Assembly (NCBI GenBank): GCA_905221605.1
Contig: CAJNDS010002262.1
Coordinates: 248,001 to 312,000 of the forward strand
Reading direction: 5' to 3'
Length of the DNA stretch: 64,000 nucleotides
Source: Symbiodinium natans
Lineage: Eukaryota > Sar > Dinophyceae > Suessiales > Symbiodiniaceae
Part shown: piece after piece, positions 44,150 to 51,881 of the stretch
Position numbering within the stretch: position 1 is the first letter of the stretch
Layout: every line of letters starts with the position of its first letter
Made by a program: the position numbers and the translations under genes
The notes under the pieces: generated by a model
Database searches by the model: none
What the model saw: the letters and a program-made list of their open reading frames with translations, nothing else
Told to the model about the DNA's origin: nothing

Positions 44150-44512
44150 GGCCTCTTCAGTTCATCTCTCAGCTGCCGCATCTCTAGTTGCACCTCGCCT
44201 AGGCCAAGCAGCGCATGTGCCCTGTCCCCGGCTAAAGATCGTGCGCGCAAATCGGTGACTTCATCAGTATCAACTGTGCTCAAGTAATCTGTAAGACGCT
44301 GGCCACTCTGCATCCGATTTCGCTCCTGAATATCCTTGCGCTGAAGGAAACAAATCAAGAATCAGCAGTCAGCAGTTTGTCGCGTCTGATCGCACGCGCT
44401 GTGTAGTCGCTTGGAAGTGGTAGGGTCATCGACAAGCACCAACCAGTTTGCTGAGCCCTCCACAGCCAGCTGCGTGACAAGCTCCTGCTTCACCTCTGCA
44501 ACCTGGGCCGGA
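44150..44512 (-). CDS. Two candidate exons, helical protein of unknown function
   Basis: The first stretch (44512 to about 44405) reads VAEVKQELVTQLAVEGSANW then LVLVDDPTTSKRLHSA. The second starts at a strong TTTCCTTCAG|C acceptor at 44341 and reads RKDIQERNRMQSGQRLTDYL, STVDTDEVTDLRARSLAGDR and GEVQLEMRQLRDELKR, which looks like a coiled coil. The NWLVLVDDP string recalls the hydrophobic-DD motif of NB-ARC-type ATPases, but no P-loop is visible, so this is only a hint. A coding-like stretch upstream (44739-44551) may belong to the same gene. Confidence 0.45.
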
Positions 44513-44780
44513 CTGTAGCACCGGAACTACCGTAAGCATCTGTACTCTCGTCACACCCATGCACACCCTTCTGCCCTACATTTTGTACTCATCCCTGCCT
44601 GGCCCTCGAAGTGCTCCCGAATGTCCTGTGGTGCCCACCCAGGTTCGGTGCAAGCATTGGGTCTTTTGATGTCTACACGGTTTACGGCACCCGCCAGATG
44701 CCACTTCAGATTTGCTTTGTCAAGGTGAAAGACTTGCATATACTTGATTCAATAGATTACTTGGCTGCACTTAGGAGGGT

Positions 44781-44804
44781 AGCTAAAATTTTAAAATTTT
44801 AGCT
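44781..44804. other. Perfect 24-bp palindrome
   Basis: The half-site AGCTAAAATTTT is followed exactly by its reverse complement. It could form a hairpin or cruciform, or mark the centre or end of a decayed element. Confidence 0.85.
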
Positions 44805-45059
44805 GCCTGATTAAGAAGCCCAATAACCCCAAAAAATGTAAGGATCTAAAGTTACGGTAAAGTACCACAAAGATTACAGCTCAAACCGGCATGCTGCTCA
44901 TTTGCGAGGCGAACTCCACCAAAGTCACCAAAGCCAATGACTGGACACAGTCCTGCAGAGGCTGCAGGAGTGTCTCAGATGCCTCGCCACGGCACTGTTC
45001 AGAGTTTAAGGGAGAATTTCAGGATTGCAGCTCACACCCGAAGATCACCTGCTCTCTAA

Positions 45060-45180
45060 CCCCGCTAATGCCCTAAACCCCCAAAGATACCCGAACCCCT
45101 AAAGCCCTAGAGCCCTAAAGCCCTAAACCCGAAAACCGCAAAAACTCCAAAACCCCTAACCCCAATCCAGCCCAGTCAGT
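45060..45180 (-). repeat. Decayed CCCTAAA tract
   Basis: Units such as CCCTAAAG and CCCGAAAA with many substitutions. Confidence 0.6.
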
Positions 45181-45280
45181 TTGATCCACCCCGTGGCTCG
45201 TGGCAAAAATGGGTCACGCACCGATTCCTGGAACCCCCCGGAGCCAGACTGGTGATCATGGCTCATGTGCATGAGGTCGC

Positions 45281-45376
45281 TTCCTAAATTAGGGCCCCTT
45301 TTTGGGTACCGATTCTAAGGGCGGCAGCCTTTAAGAAGGGGATCCCCAAAAAGGGGCCCTTATTTGGAGAACTACC
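45281..45376 (+). mobile_element. Family M2-like element
   Basis: CTTCCTAAATTAGGGCCCCT with TTTTGGGTACC at the left and CCCCAAAAAGGGGCCCTTAT with TTGGAGAACTACCC at the right form inverted ends related to M2. Confidence 0.55.
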
Positions 45377-45449
45377 CACATGTGGAAATTGTACAAACCT
45401 ACGTGAGGTCAGGTAGAAGCCTCTCTGATCATCTTGCAACAGTCCGCTC

Positions 45450-45665
45450 CCCCCCCCCCCCCCCCAACAAAAAAAAACTAAGCCCGAAATATCCCCAAAC
45501 CAAAATAACCAAACGTCCCGCCTCAAACCCTAAGCCCTAAACCCGACCCCCCCCCCCCATACCCTATATCTTCTTTTTCTCAAACCCTAAAGCCTAAACC
45601 CTAAACCCTAGACCCTAAACCCTATAGACCCTAAACCCAAAACCCTATAGACCCTCGTCCCCTCC
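45450..45665. repeat. Poly(C)-poly(A) junction and CCCTAAA patches
   Basis: A C run of about 18 followed by AAC and A9 (45450-45478), a second C run at 45546-45558, and CCCTAAA with CCCTATAGA variants at 45582-45655. Confidence 0.85.
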
Positions 45666-46060
45666 TCAGTGCGGGCTTGCTCCGAACGGAGCTCGGCCAG
45701 CTCTTTGTGTAGCTCGCGGCGCTCCTTCTCTTTTTCGTTCGGGTTGGGGGTTTGGCCTCAAGGGCTGCGAAATGGGGGTTGGGGGTTTCAGGTTTCTAAG
45801 ACGTCTAAGCCAGAAACTTGGCATAGCGTGTAGGCTGTAGTCCAGGGAGAGGCTGCGTCTTCAACCTGCCGCCTGCAAGCATTTTCTATGTGGGGGGAAA
45901 CCGTTGTCGGAGCTGCTGTCATTTGCAAGCCGGCACGAAGGAATCGCCGCTCCGATCTGGCTGTCTTATGAGCCAGTCTACAGCGGTCGGTGCCGATGAA
46001 AATCCATCTGTACAAAGAAAGAACTAAAACTGGAGCTTTTGTTGCCGGGAATGTCGCACC

Positions 46061-48000
46061 TCAGGCTCCCGCAACTTTCAGCTCCCCAAGGACTTTGCTC
46101 TGACAAGCACATGCCGCATCCTTTGACCAGCTGAGGGTCTCTGGGTGGCTGTCGCCCTGTTGGCGGAGAAGCTGCTCTGCCGGATGCAACTGTCTCAGGA
46201 TCTCGAGCGTGGCAGCCAAGTGAAAGGTGCTGCTGAGCGTGTCAGGGTGCGCGTCGCCAAGCTTTGCCTGGCGCTGCTGCAAGGCGCTGCGAAGCAGCGA
46301 CTGGGCCTCCTCTAGGTGGCCTCTTTCCTGCTGCAAACGCCCGAGTTCGTGCATGCTGTCAAGGGTGTCCAGGTGGAAGTCGCCAAGCTGTGCGCGGCGC
46401 TGCTGCCAGGCTTGGCGGTGGATGGACTCTGCCTCTTCCAGCTTGCCTTGATCATGTAACAGCTTTGCGTAGTTGAATGAGAAGCAGATTGTGAGCGGAT
46501 TCAACTCGCCCAACACTGCGAAGCCCCGCTCCACAGCCTCGCGGTGCAGCGGCTCCGCATCCATAAGGTTGCCCTTCTTGCGCAGGAGCTCTGCCAGGTT
46601 GTTCACTTCGATGATAGTCGCCTGGTGCTCATCGCCCAGCCTGGCCTTCTTCGCTGCCAGGCATTTCCGAGTCAGTGGCTCAGCTTTCTCAAGTTTGCCT
46701 TGCTTCTGCAGGCATAGGGCAAGGTTGCACAAGCAGGCTATGGAGACTAAGTGAGACTCACCCAGGTCAGTCTGGCACATGTCCAGGCGCTCACGCAGCA
46801 GTGTCTCTGCCTCCTGGAATTTGCGCTGTCGCATCCAGATGTCTGCAAGAGTGCCCATGATAATCCGGGTGTGCGGATGCGCATCACAACGCATTGTGCG
46901 ACGTTCTTCAAGGCACTCCGACGCCAGCATCGCTGCCTCTTCGAGCTTACCCTGTGCCTGAAGGGTGAATGCCAAGTCGTGTCTGCATTGCAGAGTGGTC
47001 ACGTTGTTCTCGCCCATGGTGGCTTTCTCAACAGCCTCGCGATGAACGGCCTCTGCCTCGGCGAACTTGTTCTGCTGTGTCAAGATTCTCCCCAGGCTCC
47101 TGATTGCGTCGATCATGTGCTCTTTATTCTTGTGGCCCAAAGCGGCCATGCTCCCCTCCACCCGATCACGACACAGCTGTTCTGCCTCCTCCAACTTGCG
47201 ATGCTTCAGTAAGAACGACACCAAGCAGCCGAGGCCATCCAGGGCCATTTCGTGCGACTTGCCGAGTCTGGCCTGACTCTTCTCGTTGGCCTCACGATAC
47301 ATGTGCTCAGCTTCCTCCGACTTGTCCTGATCTTCCAGCACTTGCGCCAGGTGGACCATGGTCGAAATAGTGATCGGATGCGATTCACCAAATTTCGCAC
47401 GGCGCTTCTCCATGCACTGACGAAGAAGCTGCTCCGCTTCGCAGAATCCGCTTGCCCTAAACTGGGACCCTGACCCGTAGCAGCGACGTCTGCAAATGTT
47501 GGCAAGGAGATGCAAGCTGCACCAGGTGTCTGGGTGCCCATCACCAAGAGCTACCCGACGCTTCTCCAAGCACTCGGCCGCCAGAAGCTGTGCCTCTTCG
47601 AGTTTGCTCCCAACAATGAGGAGTTCAGCAAGGTTGGCCATGCACGTCAGAGTATTTATGTGGTACTCACCGAGGATGGCCTTTGTCTTCTTCAAGGCCT
47701 CCCGGAGCATGGCCACTGCTTCCGGCCTTGTCCCCAGAACGGTCGCCAGGTTGATCATGTTTACGAGGACCTCTGGATGGTCCTCGCCCAAGAGTCTCCG
47801 GAGCCCCTGCAGTGACTCCCTGTACAGCTCTTCGGCTTGCTTGAATTCGCTGCGGCCCTGCAGCCTGCGGCCAAGCTCAAAGATGCAGGACAGGGTTTCA
47901 TAGTCTTCGTTCCCAAGGTGACGTCGCAGCCTACACAGCCGAATCCGAACAACCTCGGCCAATGCGTCTGCAGCCACAGAAGCCTCGGCTTTCACCCCCT
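46061..48000 (-). CDS. Tetratricopeptide-repeat protein, kinesin-light-chain-like
   Basis: About 645 residues made almost entirely of 42-residue TPR units with the KLC-type signature: A...LLR..LE.R...LG..HP.T......LA..L..QGKLEEAE. At least eleven units are visible, for example LGEDHPEVLVNMINLATVLG near the N end and LGDAHPDTLSSTFHLAATLE near the C end. TPR solenoids are protein-binding scaffolds; no enzymatic domain is present. The frame opens immediately after GGCTAG|GGGGTG, which resembles a 3' splice site, and no ATG lies close to it. An upstream exon with the true start is therefore likely. This large exon is otherwise uninterrupted. KLC-like TPR proteins are numerous in dinoflagellates, so kinesin function should not be assumed. 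Confidence 0.85.
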
Positions 48001-48004
48001 AGCC

Positions 48005-48735
48005 TTGAATGTAACAACAGAGCCCTACAAATCCACACGCGGAATTCATGACCAGGAGCATTCCCGGGAGTGCCCAGGGCGTCTGCGACACGGACTACCC
48101 AGACGTCCCGATTGCGGTGCACTGGCCGGCCTCTGTAATCCTGAGGCAACGGGAGTTTTTGATTTCATTGTAGGGTGGTGTTAATGGCTTGGTGCTGCAA
48201 GGTTTGCTTGTGAGCCCCTCTCGCAAAGTACTGAGATCTAAAGCGCGAGCTCCACCAAAAATCGAAGCTCTAAGCAGGTGAACTGAACCCCAGGTAGCAC
48301 AACCCCTGGCCTCCCCGAGGCCAACTGGCCGATATATGCCGCTCGCATCCTGCACCTAAGGCTCCATTCAGCGAGAACTGTGTTTGGCATATTTCGGATA
48401 TCCAGCAATAGTATGCAATAGAAGGATACGGGGAGGATTGGCGTGTCTGTATGCTCGATACCACAGCTTAAGCTGCTACAACTCTGGCGATTGAGTAGGA
48501 AGCAAGCGGCGCGGTAAGTTGTCACTTCTTTCTTGCTTACTTGTATCTTCTTGGGTTTTTTTTTATCAAAGCGTGGTTTCTCATCGAAACGGCCTGATCC
48601 CTCGAAGGGGTAGCCAAGCACCCTTGCTTAATCAAACTTTGTTGAGGCGCATAGGTCTTCTCACCTTGTCACATGCTAGGGAGTGACATCAAGCCGGGCT
48701 GGCGTCTCAGCCAATATCCTCTAGCGATAAGGGTT
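48005..48735. other. Intergenic DNA between the TPR gene and the LTR element
   Basis: Overlapping minus-strand frames (48095-48355, 48238-48621) are open but unrecognised. A 5' exon of the TPR gene may lie here, but I cannot place it. Confidence 0.35.
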
Positions 48736-48740
48736 TCCTT
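48736..48740 (+). repeat. Target-site duplication, left copy (TCCTT)
   Basis: TCCTT sits directly before the first base of the 5' terminal repeat, and the same five bases directly follow the last base of the 3' terminal repeat at 57580-57584. Integrases of LTR retrotransposons typically leave 4-6-bp duplications. Confidence 0.75.
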
Positions 48741-49027
48741 TGCGGAGCTGCAATTGGTATTGTAGAAAGGAGTTAGTGTTGAGGGTTGGAAGGGTCAATG
48801 AACCCGGAAATCTTATTTGGCTCAAGATGGCCAAGAGCCGTCAGCTTTTGTTGAAAAAGTACGTACGCCTGGGGTTGGGTTTAACGGGTTGGAGTAGTCC
48901 CGTCCCTTCTCCCTTATCCTGTCCCCGTAGGGGTGGGTGTTCTTGTTTCTGGTTCGATCTGGGAAATCCATATAGGCGACTGCTGAGGGTTGGTTTCTTT
49001 CCCTGTTCCCTTTCGGTTGCCCCCGTA
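48741..49027 (+). repeat. 5' long terminal repeat (287 bp)
   Basis: It begins TGCGGAGCTGCAATTGG and ends GGTTGCCCCCGTA. Base-by-base reading against 57293-57579 shows no difference. It should contain the promoter and transcription start; no TATA box is obvious, in line with dinoflagellate promoters. Confidence 0.9.
48816..48826 (+). promoter_or_regulatory. Spliced-leader-like motif in the 5' LTR
   Basis: TTTGGCTCAAG equals the last 11 bases of the dinoflagellate spliced leader (known 22-nt leader ending TTTTGGCTCAAG). It is preceded at a slightly shifted distance by CCGG, compared with the leader's CCGTAG start. It may be a relict of a trans-spliced transcript that was reverse transcribed. 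The match is short and chance cannot be excluded. Confidence 0.45.
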
Positions 49028-49094
49028 GGTTATGAGCCCAAATTAGGTTCCCTGCGGTTGAGTGTTCTCTTAAGGTTTTTGGGATCAAGAAGCA

Positions 49095-50981
49095 ATGCCT
49101 TCTCCCAAGCGATGGCTCCAGCCTTCCTCGGATGGTGGACAGAATGGTGGAGCTGGAAATGGTGCAGCTGAGTCTCTGGGTGAAAGAGCGGTGCTGGAAG
49201 AGGTGATGCCTGGCGCTGAAGAACATCTGGAAGAAGCCTTGGTTGCAGAAGACCCCAATGTGGGTATGAATCCCAATGTGGATATGGTTAGCAATGCTGA
49301 AGCTGAAGGACGTGCTGTCTCTGTATCGCCAAAGCCTGGTGAAAAAAGGAACTGGGACGCGACTGGTGGTATAGATCGTGAAATGGAGGTGACTGTTTTA
49401 CGAGTGTTGCAAAAACACGGGTATCAGCCGTCGACTTCGACTTCGGGTCGAATGGTAGACCAAGGGTCTCAAACCGATCTGATTGGAGAAGTGCTGCAAG
49501 CGGCCAGGAGGCCTCTGAACAAGATTAAAGGGGATCCATCTTCGAGTTCCCAAGGTGGTGGAAGCGGTTACGAACAGAAGGGTGCGGACAGCTTTGAAGC
49601 TGCACCAGCTGCTGAATACGCCATGGGGGAGGAGGAGATCCTACAGATGGAGGCTGAAAGGTTGCGACAGTTGTCAGAAGAAGAGGATGAGATGCGTCAG
49701 GTCTCTGAAAGGGATGGTTTTCGGAAAGATGAGCATCTGATCCAAGCGTGCGATGGCACAATGCGGGAATGGCACCTCCATGAAGATGGGAGACAATATT
49801 ATTACTGCCTGGATACGCAGGAAAGCAAGTGGACATTGCCGGTTGTAGGTGAAAAGATGAAGAGTGACGAGGTGGTTGGGTCTCCTTCGGGCAATGAGCT
49901 GGAAAGGGAGGCTGCACTGGGTTCTTCATCCTCTACTCCGACGCCTGAGTCTACGAGGGGATTCCAGGGTAGTGTAAATAGTTTAGGTGAAAAAGATTTT
50001 TCCTTTACTATCAGGGATAGCGGTCCTAGGGCTGGTGGTGACGCCCCGACCTCGGGTTCTCCTGATGAGGAGGAGATTCCTGGAAACCGAGCAGACATCG
50101 CTGGAGCTCAACATCTGGATCGGGAAGAAATGGAAGTGCTTTCTGAGGGTGTGGCAGCGGTGGAATCGGTGGGTCCAGAAGAAAAAATTCCCAATGTGGA
50201 GATCGGAACTGTGTCGGCTGCAGAAGAGCGAGTGGTGGATGTGGCACCTGTCGTTCAGGAAGGTGGTCCTGGAGATTTGGAAGACGGAGGGAAAAAGTTG
50301 TGTGTTGCGACTGAGGAGGTCTCTTCGTTTGGTGCCAAGAATCCTGCCATTCAAGGGGAAAAAGAAGCTTCTGGAATAGCTGGAGACACGGAAGATCTGA
50401 AAGATGAGGCCTGGAGCGCCAATGATGCGCGGGTCGATGCGCCAGATAGTACCTGGAGTGCGAAGGAAGCACGGGTTGAGGTGCATATGGTGTTACGTTC
50501 CACGGGCGACTGCAACAATGGGGCGCAGGTCTCCGCAGCAGCTGATGATGGAGGTTCACAGGTGGACGCACTGGTGCAACCTGAAGTTAGCCGCGAGGAA
50601 CGAAATAGCAAGGGCTACACCGGAGCCGATGAGGCAGCTGTGGTCAATGATGGTGGCAATTCTCCTTTGGAAACCATGGAACCAAAGGAGCCTGCGGTGG
50701 AAGAAAGTGTGCCTGCCGTGGATGATCAACTCAATCGCCCTGCAGTGGAAGAAAATTTGCCTGCTGCAGAAGGTGTGACAAAGGACTCCAATGATGGGTC
50801 CACTCCCATGAAGGGAGAAGTGTTGCCGTCTGGAAGTTCGCCGGAAGTCGACACCGAGCGAACTGCAGCAGATGAGGCAAAGCCTTTGGCGGAAAAAAGG
50901 GAGGTCCTGAAATCCAGGAGCACAAAGGAGATGAGCCTGTGGGACTCGTGGAGCAGGACAAGCAGTGTGACCCAAAGGTGA
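49095..50981 (+). CDS. LTR-element polyprotein, segment 1 (WW domain)
   Basis: The 628-codon frame starts at the first ATG after the 5' LTR. It is acidic and low-complexity except for a WW domain at about residues 226-252: REWHLHEDGRQYYYCLDTQE followed by SKWTLP. This shows the two tryptophans, the aromatic YYY triplet and the closing proline. WW domains bind proline-rich ligands and occur in RNA-processing factors. A short region near residues 95-135 (EVTVLRVLQKHGYQPS) looks helical. The last 30 or so residues after an A6 run (50893-50898) change to Arg/Ser/Trp-rich sequence and soon stop. The minus-one frame at that point continues an acidic protein, so a frame change there is likely. Confidence 0.75.
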   Translation: MPSPKRWLQPSSDGGQNGGAGNGAAESLGERAVLEEVMPGAEEHLEEALVAEDPNVGMNPNVDMVSNAEAEGRAVSVSPKPGEKRNWDATGGIDREMEVTVLRVLQKHGYQPSTSTSGRMVDQGSQTDLIGEVLQAARRPLNKIKGDPSSSSQGGGSGYEQKGADSFEAAPAAEYAMGEEEILQMEAERLRQLSEEEDEMRQVSERDGFRKDEHLIQACDGTMREWHLHEDGRQYYYCLDTQESKWTLPVVGEKMKSDEVVGSPSGNELEREAALGSSSSTPTPESTRGFQGSVNSLGEKDFSFTIRDSGPRAGGDAPTSGSPDEEEIPGNRADIAGAQHLDREEMEVLSEGVAAVESVGPEEKIPNVEIGTVSAAEERVVDVAPVVQEGGPGDLEDGGKKLCVATEEVSSFGAKNPAIQGEKEASGIAGDTEDLKDEAWSANDARVDAPDSTWSAKEARVEVHMVLRSTGDCNNGAQVSAAADDGGSQVDALVQPEVSREERNSKGYTGADEAAVVNDGGNSPLETMEPKEPAVEESVPAVDDQLNRPAVEENLPAAEGVTKDSNDGSTPMKGEVLPSGSSPEVDTERTAADEAKPLAEKREVLKSRSTKEMSLWDSWSRTSSVTQR

Positions 50982-51160
50982 AGACAAAGGATGCGCCAGG
51001 AGCCGATGATACAGAGGTGGTTTCTGAAGAGCATGCAAAGAAAGTGCCCCGAGCGGGAGCCTTGGAATCACCTGGGAAACATTGCTATCAAGAGGGAGAT
51101 GAGATCATGGGTCTAGTGCGCTGCATCAATGGGTATGGAGCCTTTTTTGGACCATGGTGA
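50900..51160 (+). CDS. LTR-element polyprotein, segment 2 (bridge, start of S1-like domain)
   Basis: In the minus-one frame relative to segment 1, acidic sequence continues after the A6 run with no internal start required. It ends with DEIMGLVRCINGYGAFF, the first strands of an S1/cold-shock-like OB fold. It then meets a stop just after a T6 run at 51143-51148. The downstream half of the fold is in the plus-one frame. The segment is best read as part of one interrupted coding sequence. Confidence 0.6.
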   Translation, partial: GGPEIQEHKGDEPVGLVEQDKQCDPKVKTKDAPGADDTEVVSEEHAKKVPRAGALESPGKHCYQEGDEIMGLVRCINGYGAFFGPW

Positions 51161-51881
51161 TGTGAATGTATTGGTTCCTGCAGAAGGGAACAATACATAT
51201 CAGTTCAAATTTGGTGATACTGTCAATGGAACAGTGAAACGAGTGGAAGATGATGGTACCATAATCTTGGACACCTTTCTGGTTTTGGAAGAGGACGTGG
51301 AGGATTCTTCTTCTACGCTGCGTAAATGGAAACCCAGCGACTGGAGTACGTGGTGGACGGATTCATGGTATGCTGGTCAATGGTACCAAGATTCCAACGG
51401 TCAATGGGACTGGAAACAGGAGGAAGAGCAATCCGATGAAGGGCTTGTGGTACAGGAGTTATCCTCAGAAGAACGAGAGGAAAGGCAACTTTATGGAGAA
51501 AAGATCTACAAAGCTCTTCTGGAGAATGGAAACGAAGATGAGGCCTATGTTGGAAAAATTACTGGGATGCTGTTGGGTCGCCCAATGGAAGAGCTACAGG
51601 AGTGTGTTGCAGATCATGCATTCCTCAATGCGGAAGCTCGGCGCGCGTATGGCATCTTGCAAAATGATGGTTGGAAGCCTGACGGTACAGAAAGCACAGG
51701 CTTGGGGAAGTTGACCACTTTTTCCCGAAAACAGTACCACAACGCGCTTTTCGAACTGGCATGCAGAAAAAGGAGATTTACTCGACCAGTTGTGGGTGAA
51801 GCGGTGGCAACGGTGCTGAATCAAGGGGAAGATGAGTTTTGGAACGCGCTTTGGTTGGATACCAAGCTATTTTTCGCTTGA
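51129..51881 (+). CDS. LTR-element polyprotein, segment 3 (S1-like C half and MLLE domain)
   Basis: The frame opens with DHGDVNVLVPAEGN and KFGDTVNGTVKRVEDDGTII, completing the S1-like fold begun in segment 2. A Trp-rich stretch follows (WSTWWTDSWYAGQWYQ). Then comes a clear MLLE/PABC domain at about residues 114-176: RQLYGEKIYKALL, GKITGMLLGRPMEELQECV, LNAEARRAYGILQND. The GKITGMLL string is the hallmark of the C-terminal domain of poly(A)-binding protein, which binds PAM2 peptides of translation and deadenylation factors. The frame stops just after a T5 run (51870-51874), where the plus-one frame carries on. Confidence 0.75.
   Translation: MGMEPFLDHGDVNVLVPAEGNNTYQFKFGDTVNGTVKRVEDDGTIILDTFLVLEEDVEDSSSTLRKWKPSDWSTWWTDSWYAGQWYQDSNGQWDWKQEEEQSDEGLVVQELSSEEREERQLYGEKIYKALLENGNEDEAYVGKITGMLLGRPMEELQECVADHAFLNAEARRAYGILQNDGWKPDGTESTGLGKLTTFSRKQYHNALFELACRKRRFTRPVVGEAVATVLNQGEDEFWNALWLDTKLFFA

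Noticed and set aside
46227-47903. Plus-strand frames opposite the TPR gene
   Set aside because: They are antisense shadows of a clear 42-residue TPR periodicity on the minus strand.
49525-51071. Minus-strand frames across the LTR-element coding region
   Set aside because: They are antisense to sequence with WW, MLLE and CCCH domains and show no domain themselves.
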